Shown piece after piece: positions 10,788 through 25,943 of a DNA stretch of 64,000 nt (the stretch's first letter is position 1; every line of letters starts with the position of its first letter). Position numbers and translations under genes: made by a program. Origin of the DNA: Fomitopsis serialis (lineage: Eukaryota; Basidiomycota; Agaricomycetes; Polyporales; Fomitopsidaceae); the NCBI RefSeq assembly GCF_022376445.1, contig NW_025954982.1:407165-471164 (forward strand), given 5' to 3'. The notes under the pieces were generated by a model. The model was not told the DNA's origin and did no database searches. It worked only from the letters and a program-made list of their open reading frames with translations.

Positions 10788-13700
10788 ATGCAGAACTTAT
10801 GTTTTCGTGAAAGCCCACCGTCGGAACCAATGTCCACGGCACTGGCCTCACCAGACCTTTGGGCTATAGGTCCCATCTCGTCACCACGCCTGCATTGGGG
10901 AGCCCGTCGTGGCCGCTCTGAGCATCGCTGCCCGACGTGCAAGATTGCTCTGCTTACCGGTGAAGACGCCGGTTTTTGTTGTGGACCGGGAGGAACATAT
11001 TTCAGCGACGTCTCACCACTGCCACCACTGCCACTTGAGTTCACACCTCTCCTCACCCATCCTGGCATCTCAGCGGCTTCACGGTCTCTGAATCTCATCT
11101 TCTCATTCGCATCCCTCGAGACCACTGCACAATTTTCCTCCACAAATGGCCCACCAGGCTTCATGGCCATCCAGGGGAAAATCTACCATCGCATTCGTCC
11201 TACGCACGACAATTCTGGTGTGCGCTGGCTATTGTACGATGGCTTCATGCGCGATCGTTCGCCACACCAAGATATCGCGTCCACCCTTCCTCTGCCATGG
11301 ATCGACATCGTACGCCTCGCACTTCTGCGCCACAACCCTTTGGTTCAACAGCTGCGCATACTCGGGTCACTTGACCGAGAGAGCTGTCCCACTGCCCATC
11401 TCGTGCTCAATGAGGCAGCTACGACGAACGAGATCGCAGCCATCATGTCGTATGAAAACACCATCCAATCTGATGTTCGTGCACGCACCATGATCATATC
11501 CCGTGCCAACAACTCCGCAAACCAACGCATCTCCACGACAAGCAAACTATGGGAACCTCTTGCATACCCACTGTTCTTCCCCCATGCCACGCTAGGCTGG
11601 GGCGTCACTGGATCGCCTGAAGATACGCAGCTCAGTGGTGCAATACAAGCAAGCAACAACGGAAGCGCACCTGACGCCGATAACGTGTCCACCCAGATTT
11701 GGTTCTACCGTGCTCGCCTTCTTCGCGAAGAGCGATTCCGCATCTTCGGCCGCCTGACGAACGAATACGTCGTCGACATGTTCAGTCGGAACCTCGAGAG
11801 TCGCCTGAATTACATCCGCCAAAATCAGCGGCGCATCCTTCAGAATGACGCGGAGCTCATGGGTACCGACAACGTGGAGCAGACAGAGAACATCTACCTT
11901 CCCGCGTCCTTTCTTGGCTCGCGCCGTTGGGCATCCGAGCAGGTAGCGGACTCGCTCGCCATCGCCGCTCGCTTTGGTGCACCGACGTTCTTCGTGACGA
12001 TGACATGCAACACTGAATGGCCCGAGATCACGGAACAGCTTCGTCCCGGTCAGACGTTTGCGGACATCCCCGTTGTCGTTTGCCGCGTGTTCAAACGAAA
12101 GCTCGCCATCTTGGAGAAGGAACTGCGGCATATGTTCCCTAACGCGGGCCCCGTCGTATACCTAATCCGTGTCGTCGAGTTCCAGAAACGAGGCGTACCT
12201 CATGCTCACATCCTCATCAAGTACGCTGCTGACTGCTCCGATCCGCAATACATCGACAGTGTCATTTCAGCAGAAATTCCGGCAGACACTGGTGATGCCC
12301 ACCTCGTCCAGAAATTCATGCAGCACCGCCATCCCGCAGAATCACAGCCCATCGCGAAGTATTGTCAGCGGCTCGCCCAAGATGGTCAGCGCTTTTGCCG
12401 TTTTGGTTACCCACAACCTGTGCAACAGCAGACAACGGTTGATCCCCAGGGCCGCGTTCACTATCGTCGACGCAAAGATGCTGACCGGATGGTCGTACCC
12501 CACTGCCTTCCTCTCCTCCGCAAGTTCCAGTGTCACCTCAACTTCGAGGCTGCGAGCACGTCACATATCTTTCAGTATCTCTTCAAATACATCCATAAAG
12601 GTATGACTCACTGCAACACACTCCTAGACCCCATTGTGCTCATCTGTTGTCGTTGCAGGTCCTGATCATGCAAAGTACAGTGTTTTGACCGAACATGATC
12701 AATCACCTGTCGACGAGATCGAGGACTATTGGAATGGGCGTTACCTTTCTGCTGGTGAGGCGACGTGGCGCATCCTCGGCTTTCACATCACTCGGAAGGA
12801 CCCTGCTGTCTCCGCACTGCCTGTTCATCTGGCTGGCTCGCCCACACATCGACGTTATGCGACTCACACGAGCGACGGCTCAGATACCATGTCGCTTCTT
12901 GACCACTATTTCGCACGGCCGCATGGCAGCTTCACGTTCAGCAATGGTAACGTCAGGAGCTTCGCACAATTGACGTATACCGAGTACTTCACCTTATTCC
13001 GATTGGCGAAGTACAGCAACACGCACGTACATCGCGAGAACTACTACGTTGAAAGCCATACGGCCTCGCATACCTCCCCAATGCACGTCATCCTTCGAAG
13101 CGCACAGAAGACACATATTGCCCGCATCCACTCTGCTAGACCTAACGAAGGCGAGAGATTCTATATCCGGGCACTCCTTCAACATCGATCAGCAATGTCA
13201 TATGATGAACTACGCACCGTCGATGATGTTGTCATGCCATCGTTCCAGGACGCAGCCATCGCTCTCGGGCTCTTCGCAGACAAAAAGGAAGCAGAGTTGT
13301 GTTTTCTCGAAGCCGTACACGACCTCCGAACGCCTCGTCAGCTGCGCATTCTATTCGTGCATCTATTGGTCAATGATTGCGCCGACACACCTCTCGCTCT
13401 CTGGGAAATGTTTGCGGAACACATGTCCTTCGACTTCACACTGCGACATAACAACGCCAATGCACTCGGATTGAACGACGCTCTGCAGGACCTAGGGCAC
13501 TACCTCAGCGAGTACGGCAAGACTTTGAGCGAGTTTGGTCTACCTGAGCCGACGAGCCGCATGCCCGAGCTGCAACATGAGATCGAACGGTGGTGTTCGC
13601 AAGAAGCAGCTCTACGTCGGCAAGCATCTCACGCGTTGGCGTCCATGAACGATGGTCAGAGGCTCATCTTCCACCACGTTGTACAAGCGGCGATGAATTC

Positions 13701-15067
13701 GACTCCACTTGCCATCTTCATTGATGGTAAAGCAGGCCGAGGGAAAACGTACCTCGTCAATGCAATTTGCGATCACCTTCGCGGGCACGGGCGCATCGTC
13801 TTACCCACTGCAACAGCTGCATATGCTGCTCAGCTTTATCCTGGAGGTAGAACGACGCATTCATGCTTCAAGGTACTTAGCTTTCTTTCACCGACCATTC
13901 GCTTTGATATTGGTGCCAACTGACGACGCACTAAAGGTACCTGTGAACGATAACAATGAGCTGATTGAATGTCAGGTCGATTATCATCAACCACGAGGCG
14001 AGCTTCTGCGAGAGGCGTCGTTAATCATCTGGGATGAGGCTCCGATGGCAAACAAAGCAGTGCTGGCGTGTGTCGAAGACACTCTACGGCAAGTCACAGC
14101 AAACAACTCACCATTCGGTGGAAAGCCTATCGTACTCCTGGGAGATTTTCGACAGACATGTCCGGTCGTCCGCAAAGGAAGTAGAGCTCAGGTCGTCGAC
14201 GCATCCATACGACTTTCGCCTATCTTCGCCCGGCTTGACATCCATCGCCTGCTCATACCCATCCGCAATGCCGACGACGTTGAGCTCGCGCACATGGTCG
14301 ATGCTATCGGTGACGGTGAAGGTCCAGAAGTCTCTCTGCACCTCCTGCAACATGTATCCGATGACCAGCAGCTGATCGACTTCGTCTTCCCGACACATGT
14401 ACTCACCAATCCCATCGCCTGTCTGAAACGTTCCATTCTTGCTCCCACCAATAGGCAGATTGACCGATACAACAGCATCATTCTCGACCGTATTGATGAG
14501 ACAAGCAGAACATACCTTGCGGCCGACTCTCTGAAGGAGGCAGACGACGCCGGCATCGACTCCCCCGACAGCATACTTGACTACGTCGCCCGCCAGAATC
14601 CCGCAGGTTTTCCTCCCCACTCGTTGACCGTGAAGGTTAACGCCGTCTACCGCTTGCTGCGCAATTTCTCCCTGGACCGTGGCTTGGTCAAGAACGTTCG
14701 CGTGGTTGTCATTGCGGTTGGCCCCCGTCTCGTCACAGTCCGCATTCTACGGGGTATTGCAGGTGTCAGTGTCATCGATGAAGAAGATGTCCTCATACCT
14801 CGGATCACATTCTCTACCACCCTTTCCTCGGGTCATACACTCCTCCGTCGTCAGTTTCCTCTTGCGCCGGCATATGCAACGACCTTCAACAGCTGCCAAG
14901 GGCTAACTCTTGACGCAGTGGGAGTAGACCTTACGCGACACGTGTTTTCACATGGGCAGCTGTACACCGCCCTTTCGCGCATACGTCACCGTGACCATGC
15001 ACGAATTTTGCTCAAACACGGCGAATCCACTACTATGAATGTTACCTATGATGAGCTTCTACTATGA
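10788..15067 (+). CDS. Helitron Rep/Hel transposase (HUH replication initiator fused to a PIF1-family helicase)
   Basis: Nicks and joins DNA at Helitron ends and unwinds it for rolling-circle transposition. Exons 10788-12600, 12659-13872 and 13937-15067 give 1385 residues. An N-terminal CPTCKIALLTGEDAGFCC cluster is followed by the Helitron_like_N region (NEIAAIMSYENT, STTSKLWEPLAYPLFFPHA). Rep motifs: TMTCNTEWPEI, the HUH motif in FQKRGVPHAHIL, and the two-tyrosine motif YLFKYIHKG. Helicase motifs: Walker A FIDGKAGRGKTYL, LPTATAAYAAQLYPGG, Walker B LIIWDEAP, LLGDFRQTCPVV, ILAPTNRQIDRYN and NSCQGLTLDAVGVDL followed by GQLYTALSRI. Both introns are GT-AG and keep frame; the second restores HSCFK-VPVNDNNE. 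No stop or frameshift interrupts it, so the enzyme could be active. The start codon is uncertain: 10788 is the first ATG of the open frame and a short upstream exon is possible. Confidence 0.93.
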
Positions 15068-15681
15068 TCGTTCATGACATTAATTACATTGGTGTTCACT
15101 CAACCGCCGGAGCGTAGCGATGGCGTCCCTTGTGCACTGTAATCCTCCCCGGCGACCGGTAACTCGGCATGCAAATCGTCTCCGAATCGCTCTACGTCCG
15201 TCATCGATGGCTGCCATTTGTTTCATTCTATAGCTACAGCAAGCTACAGTACATATATACACACACCGAGGTTCCTACAGGCACCTGTGCTGCACTCCAA
15301 CACCACGAACACATCAGTGCAGCCATACGAACGGCCGAAGCTACAGTAGCAATCATGCAATCAAGCCGACCTGGTTACGATGTTCGCCATCCCCGGAAGT
15401 TGCAAGCATCGCCGCACTACTGCCCGGCTCCACAATATGGCCTAAGGGCCACAGGTCCACAGCGTGCGACGCCCACTGACAGCCGGCGTCGACCATCCTA
15501 AGCGATGGTGTCCAGATGATGACTGAGGTTGTCGTATTCCCGACCAGCTGTCGGACGCCCTGTGCAGATCGTGTGTCTAAGGGGATTGGCTGAAACATCT
15601 GTCTTACGAAAAGCTCACACGATTAGCACATCATAATAACAACAGGACATGGAACACACCCTGTGGTACCCTGGACGCCAT
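15068..15681. other. Helitron right end and Med10 3' flank
   Basis: About 610 bases between the Rep/Hel stop and the Med10 stop codon. It contains the candidate terminal hairpin and CTAA (15467-15501). The remainder toward 15681 should be the Med10 3' UTR. No coding sequence recognised. Confidence 0.5.
15467..15501 (+). other. candidate Helitron 3' terminus: hairpin followed by CTAA
   Basis: cgacgcc (15467-15473) and ggcgtcg (15485-15491) form a perfect 7-bp GC-rich stem with an 11-base loop. Six bases later comes CTAA (15498-15501), which fits the CTRR rule. Typical Helitrons have 10-12 bases between the stem and CTRR, followed by a T from the target; here the spacer is shorter and the next base is G. 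It is the best terminus I can see, not a proven one. Confidence 0.4.
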
Positions 15682-16420
15682 TCATCCGCTATGAATGCCG
15701 TTCAAGGGTTTCTGATCAGGATCTTCAACCGGAGGAAAGTTCATGTTCAGGTGGGGCGATTCTATCGGACCTGACGTGGACAGGTACTGCGTGAGCTCGG
15801 GGAACGTTTGCGTGAGCACTTCGTCCAAGTGCGTGCGGTAAGACTAAGATCAACAGTCAGCATCCACCATCGACGAGCAATTGTGATGCTGCGCACATCA
15901 ATTGCTTGAATTTTCCCATTCATGAATTGGTTCTCGGTCGCCGCACGCTCGAGTCGCTCCTTCGTCAGCTGCAGCGGGTTTCGCGCGCTGTCGATGTCCG
16001 CCAGGACTTGCATTGGTATCATGGTGTGCACATGCTGCGACATGTCGTCGATGGTCGCAAGGTGGTTAATCACCTCGTTGCTGTGAATTGAATTCAGTAA
16101 CTGCTATGTCATGCCGAAAAGGATGGAGAACGGTTTCTGATTCTGTTTGGAGCGACGTCGCACTGCGGTGCACGCATTACAACCTTCATACACTAACAGG
16201 ATACTCACACTCTCATCCCGACCTGCTTGCCGCCGCCACCAGGTCTGTCCTTCTCTTTGGTGAGGTCATTGACCACAGTAGTACCAAGGTTATAGAGGGC
16301 ATTTGCGAGCCCGAGCAGCTCCAGCTCGAGGTCGCCTTGAACGCCAGCCGGAGGCGGGGATTCCGACGACGCGCGAGGAGAATCTGGGGCGGGCTGAGGT
16401 GTTGCGGCGCCGCGAGCCAT
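15682..16420 (-). CDS. MED10: Mediator complex subunit 10 (middle module)
   Basis: Part of the Mediator middle module that links activators to RNA polymerase II (yeast Nut2). The start at 16418-16420 gives MARGAATPQPAPDSPRASS, a Pro/Ser-rich leader. The conserved Med10 core follows: LELELLGLANALYNLGTTV, then after an intron VNEVINHLATIDDMSQHVHT, MIPMQVLADIDSARNPLQLT and LERAATENQFMNGKIQAID. A further intron leads to the last exon, YRTHLDEVLTQTFPELTQYL. The stop TGA is at 15682-15684. All splices use GT-AG and stay in frame; the first intron is best closed at ttcaattcacag. Size (about 180 residues) suits the family. Its 3' end faces the Helitron. Confidence 0.88.
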
Positions 16421-16895
16421 TGCAAAATTGATGAATCGAGGGTTTGACAGAGTTCCAATGTGAAAGTAAAAGTCGACACGACGGCGAGAACAAGGCCAAT
16501 CTGAGGGCGAACAAGTCTGAACAAGTTCAACAGCGCTGAGCAACAGTGATTATCAGTTATAAGGAGTAAGTATACTAATTAATAAACTTATTATAACTGA
16601 TGATCCTGGGATGACGTAAGCCGCCACTTTCCTGCAGCAGTTGCCTTTCCTGGCATCGCAAGCACGATGCAGCGTCGTCGGACGTGGGTCCGACGATACA
16701 TTGACAGAGTCTCCTGAACAGACCGCGTCGGCATTGCTTGCGAATTTCTTGTCCTAGGCCTGGAAACAGCGGACGTAGAGGGAGGGCACGGCAAAGAACA
16801 ACTCGCATTCGGGCTTGAAGTTGAAGCCGACCCAGTACTTATCTAGTGTCCACTCGCACCTAACCCGCACTGTTCTGCAACTTACTACCGCCGTC
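16421..16895. other. divergent promoter region between MED10 and the small mitochondrial-type gene
   Basis: About 475 bases between two head-to-head starts. An AT-rich island with tataaggagtaagtatacta lies at 16558-16577. Small open frames here (16575-16808) look like chance. No RNA gene recognised. Confidence 0.45.
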
Positions 16896-17359
16896 ATGCA
16901 TCCGTCTATCCGCCTCTGCGCATCAGCGGCGCCCCGCCAGCCTCTCATTCACTTCACGGGAAAGCGACAATGGAGTACGTGCCGCAGCTTCGCGCTGGGA
17001 GGTCCAGAGCTGACCTGCACTGTGTAGAATCCCAGCCGCCGCGCCCACACCCGCTGGCAGTGCCAGACCTGAAGTCAGCTTTCACGGACTCGCTCAGGAA
17101 GGCGCAGGCATCCGTATCTGAGTCGTCCACTGTTGGCGATAGGGGAAGCTCAAGTGCGAGCACGCCGCCATCGCAGACGAAAGGCGAGAACGCGCATGTG
17201 TACAAGAACTTCTGGGAGGCACCGGAGCAGTATTGGAAGCATGATCTGGAGGAGTGGGAGGTCGACCTCATTGCGGTGCGTCCACATGTTGCTTCTCTTC
17301 AATGGGCCGAACTGACGGTATACGGTGTACAGACCGGAGGCGCATCGCAATTCGCCTGA
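16896..17359 (+). CDS. small predicted mitochondrial protein, function unknown
   Basis: Three exons, 16896-16974, 17028-17275 and 17333-17359, join in frame to 117 residues. The first intron has the strong donor gtacgt; the alternative donor four bases later breaks frame. The N-terminus MHPSIRLCASAAPRQPLIHF is Arg/Ser/Ala-rich with no acidic residue, like a mitochondrial presequence, and RQWST could be a processing region. A Ser/Pro-rich middle leads to the conserved-looking C-terminus KNFWEAPEQYWKHDLEEWEV and DLIATGGASQFA. I have the impression that fungal small proteins with an FWEAP...GGAS ending are widespread, but I cannot name a function. The mitochondrial location is inference from composition. 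Confidence 0.7.
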
Positions 17360-17501
17360 CACTGCTTGTTGATCAGGACAATGACACGGATAATACACGT
17401 AGAACTTAATCCAACCTGCTTTGCGTTTTCTCTTCCGGCTGCTTGCCATCATCCAGAAACATTCAAGAGCAATGAAACCATGCAGTCCAGTATATGTACA
17501 A
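17360..17501. other. short convergent 3' region
   Basis: About 140 bases between the stop codons of the small mitochondrial-type gene and proteasome alpha1; the two 3' UTRs must be compact or overlap. Confidence 0.4.
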
Positions 17502-18633
17502 TCAGTCCTTCTCAGCGTACGCGAGCAGGTGCTCCTCGATCTCTTTCTCGTCCATGACGCGCCACTGCCCCCGCGTCTTCGGGTTCTCCTCTTCGCCCTC
17601 GGACACAATCCCGATCTCGACCTCGCCTGACTTGTAATCCGTGGCATGTACCGTTGAGAGCGCTTCGATCGCGATCTACGTCACAATATGTGAGCATATA
17701 CTGGGTGAAAGGGTGAGAAGTAAGGGCGTACCTCAATGACCTCAGCTCTGCTAAGGGTCTTGCCCGCCGCGACCGCGTCCTCTGCTCCGCGTCCATTGTC
17801 CAGCTTCTTCCACTTCTTCTCGAGGTGGTTCATCGCTTCCTGTTGCTTTTGGCCTGCTGACGTCGCGTGGAAGCCGACGAAGTAGCCTGCAGGATCGAGC
17901 CTGAAACATTGTGGGCCGTACTCAGGGTCGGTCCCGATGACAATCATCGCTGTGCGACCATTAGCACATTAGTAACTGCGGACGCGGAGATGCTCACAGA
18001 TGCCCAATGGCCGCATGGCTGCACGCTGCGTGTAGACTTGGTTGACGTTTGCTAGTCGCCTAGCGAGCGCGTCGGGCGTGATCTCGTAACCGTATTTGAA
18101 GCGGAAGTCAGCGGCTTCCGATCGCGCTCGTTGTACTTGCGCGCGTGCGTCGGCTGCAGCACATCGACATCAGCATGGTGTCGTCAGTGATCATAGCTCA
18201 GCACCTCACCGATGAGCCCTGTCATGACACAGCCGATCGTTGGGGTAATGCTGAAGAGATGCGTGATAGTAGAGGCATCGAGAAGCTTGTCCTGAACAAC
18301 ACACGTTATTGAATGAAATGCAGGTACGCGTCATGTAGCTCGACATACTGGGACTTTCTTCTGTGTGATCACGACTGCAGTGTCCTTCCCCCTCACAGCG
18401 ATCGCCGTGTGTCCAGAGCCTGAGATGGCCTTGAAGGCATATTCTGCATCAAGCAAAAGTGTTCAGCCGCGACTGAGCTCAGGACTAGGCAACCGTTCAA
18501 GCTCCCTGCTCACCGACTTGGTACAACCGCCCTTCCGGGGAGAAGACGGTAAGATATCTGGGTAGATCCCTGGTCAGTTCAGTTCCTACAGAGTGCCTTC
18601 ATACGCTCACCTGTCGTAAGAAGTTCTGGACAT
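17502..18633 (-). CDS. SCL1: 20S proteasome subunit alpha 1 (PSMA6/Scl1 type)
   Basis: One of seven alpha-ring subunits of the 20S proteasome. The start at 18631-18633 gives MSRTSYDR, then after an intron [14 protein letters not shown], the alpha-subunit N-terminal signature that gates the pore. Further exons read [59 protein letters not shown], the helix [40 protein letters not shown] and [20 protein letters not shown]. The C-terminus is [11 protein letters not shown] and the stop is at 17502-17504. The [20 protein letters not shown] block and AxxxGQKQQE are typical of alpha1 rather than other alpha subunits. Seven or so small introns, no frameshift. It shares a 311-bp divergent promoter with RPC160. 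Confidence 0.92.
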
Positions 18634-18944
18634 GACGGGGGCAGGAGAATGTAGGACAAGTTAGGCTTGAGGCAGGCGCCCTTGTGAGCGACGCGCAAGT
18701 CGGGCGTCTATGACCAGACGCGACGCGTATTGTCATGACTTGCCTTTTCTGGAATTCCTACTTTGCGCCGAATGATTAAGCGCTCAAAACTTGACTCTGT
18801 GTCCAGGCTTACTGACTCTTCTCCTCTTCTTGCTGTGATATCTGGGATCTCTCGAACCATCAAGAGGTGCGGCTCAGCTTTGGCTTGCTCCAGACTGTAA
18901 CCACTGAACGTGTTCTTGCGGCAGTGGTCGGAGAGGTCGCGGAA
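18634..18944. promoter_or_regulatory. bidirectional promoter between proteasome alpha1 and RPC160
   Basis: 311 bases separate the two start codons. It must contain both promoters and 5' leaders. I see no TATA box. I did not find the yeast-type proteasome control element, though I could not search for it exhaustively. Confidence 0.5.
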
Positions 18945-24085
<5,141 letters not shown>

Positions 24086-24275
24086 CATCCCCCACTCGCC
24101 ATTGGTCACACAAGGATTGGTTTGCATCTAACTTAACTTATGCCATCAAGCAGTACTGTTGTACACTAGCCAGAGAAGGAATGCGTAGAGAGCGTTATGT
24201 GCAGAAGAGAAAGGAATGTGATCCAGATCACAGATGTCAAAGGAGCGGAACGATACGGTGCGGTTGTACAACTAC
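24086..24275. other. convergent 3' region between RPC160 and the cyclin gene
   Basis: 190 bases between two stop codons; 3' UTRs only. Confidence 0.4.
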
Positions 24276-25166
24276 CTACCATGCGCACGGCATGGCTACG
24301 CCGCATTTGACGGAGTACTGATGTTGTTGGAGTGCACCAGGGAAAGACATTGCTTGCCCAGGATGTGTCGCCGACGGCATCGACTCGTCGTGGCCTCGGA
24401 AGGCGATTGCATTCCCAAAGTAGGCCTTGCCAGTGGATCCCTCTCGTGCAGACTGCATTGACGCCGGTGCGACTTGGTCTTCATCGTACGGCTTGCGGAG
24501 AGTCAATCCGAGGGCGAATCCGGAGTCGTATATCGGATAAGGGCCTCCTCCGATGTAGTCCTTCCTGACGTGAGTTGCGAACCTTGCCAATAAGTCTGGA
24601 TTGACTTGTAGGTTCCAGTCCAACAGGTCGACGCATACGTCCCGTATCGCCTTCGTCAAGTCCTTCAAAGGAATCCCTGGCCCACCACCGTCCATTCTTG
24701 GTGGTAAACGTCTCGTCGTTGATGACTTGCCATGCCACAGCGTACACGGCTAGGAAGAGATGCTGTGGTGCGAACAACTGCGCCGGTTGATGGCCTGCAC
24801 GTCTGACCTCGATGCGGTGCATGAGCATAAGTGTGGCGAATACGACACAGTCGAGCGGTCGCGAGCGATACAAAGCATATGCAACGAAGTCCAAGAGCGG
24901 TGGCAGTCGGCATCTGTGCTCCAGAACTTCGTCGATGCACTTGAGGTTGACGTACATGAACGTCCTACAGACTTTCGCCAGAGGTCTGTATGGCTCCAGT
25001 GGATCCTGCATTAGGATGTGAGTGTTTGTAAATTCTTTGAGTGGGGCCGACTCACATTGACACGCGTGGTTGTATAGCCATCGACGGTCCGCCTCCCATG
25101 GTTGGTATTGTTGAGCATCGTCGACTCGAGATGTTCGTGTGCAGTCCGTAAACGCGGATGCTGCAT
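24276..25166 (-). CDS. PHO80/Pcl-type fungal cyclin; two one-base breaks near 24668 and 24695
   Basis: Likely regulatory partner of a cyclin-dependent kinase. Exon 1 (25166-25056, start provisional, MQHPRLRTAHEHLESTM) splices over a 50-base intron to exon 2, which starts DPLEPYRPLAKVC. The cyclin box is visible: CRLPPLLDFVAYALYRSRPL, VVFATLMLMHRIEVR, HLFLAVYAVAWQVINDETF, then in another frame EWTVVGQGFL, then in a third frame LKDLTKAIRDVCVDLLDWNL. Family knowledge says these three are contiguous (W-x-V-x-GQGF followed by a helix ending in LDWNL). The sequence therefore lacks one base at about 24695 and one at about 24668, the second in an A/T run. The C-terminal tail (to 24276) is Ser/Pro/Gly-rich and not conserved. 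It is not possible to tell from sequence alone whether this is a damaged gene or a sequencing error, but error is likelier given the neighbours. Confidence 0.72.
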
Positions 25167-25943
25167 GAACGCACCAGCAGTGGCATTGAACCGGCGCAGG
25201 TAGAATCCAGGCCTTCGTCGTAAAGCGCTGACTTCAAGCCGATTAGGTGGTGGTTGATATGAGTGGCTGCAGCAAGCAGGGCATGTCTCTTATACAGGGG
25301 TGTGGCTTGGGTGTGGCTTAGTGACGGTGGCCCACGACCTCTGATACACTTTACTTACTCATCGGAGTTGGGCCACGATCGCTGTGGCCATAAAATGGAC
25401 GTATTCATCATATTGACTCCGTAACCAGGTGGTCTTTTAACAAGGCAGTGGCACCGTTGTCATGTGCGTTATTCTTTATCGTACACTTTGACTAGTCATT
25501 GACGGATCGACACCACCCAGTCGCAAAGCGGGCCGCAGGTCTCCAGCGAGTCCCGGGTCTGAATAGGTCCAAGCATGAGTATAGGACCTTAAGAGGCATC
25601 GGCGTACCGAAGTGCCATTATTCTCTGTTTGACACCTCATAATCGTCTCGGAGAGGATGGAGGTGCATCGGTTGGTGCCACTTAGCCTGTTGAAGCAGGC
25701 AAAACGCCATTCGCCGTGACCATCACCATGAACCATGCGGACAACTACCTTCCGGTAGTCTTATACATATAAACTAGGATTACAATGAACGCCAGTAAGT
25801 AATAATAGCTCCTTACTATAAGTATCGCCAATCGCGCTCCCAATACGCATACGGCTACATCAGAATGCAACAAGAACATGAAGAACATTACAGAGTCATC
25901 CGTCTATAGCCAGTCTATCGATACACCGAACACGAACCCGTCA
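25167..25943. other. intergenic region, upstream of the cyclin and downstream of the lipase
   Basis: About 780 bases. Holds the cyclin promoter and the lipase 3' UTR. A short direct repeat (ggtgtggctt twice near 25299-25321) is visible. Small open frames (25476-25736) look like chance. No RNA gene seen. Confidence 0.4.

Larger units (their letters stand above)
6181..15501 (+). mobile_element. Helitron (rolling-circle transposon) with Rep/Hel and companion genes; boundaries approximate
   Basis: About 9.3 kb inserted between Ric8 and Med10. It is identified by the Rep/Hel transposase at 10788-15067. It also carries a 325-aa putative OB-fold protein (6674-7757) and decayed coding sequence (about 7977-10530). 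The right end is placed provisionally at 15498-15501 (CTAA), six bases after a perfect 7-bp stem with an 11-base loop at 15467-15491. This resembles the hairpin-plus-CTRR end of Helitrons, but the next base is G rather than the usual T, so the end is unproven. The left end is only bracketed, between about 5990 and 6600. No terminal inverted repeat or target duplication is expected for this class. Confidence 0.75.
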
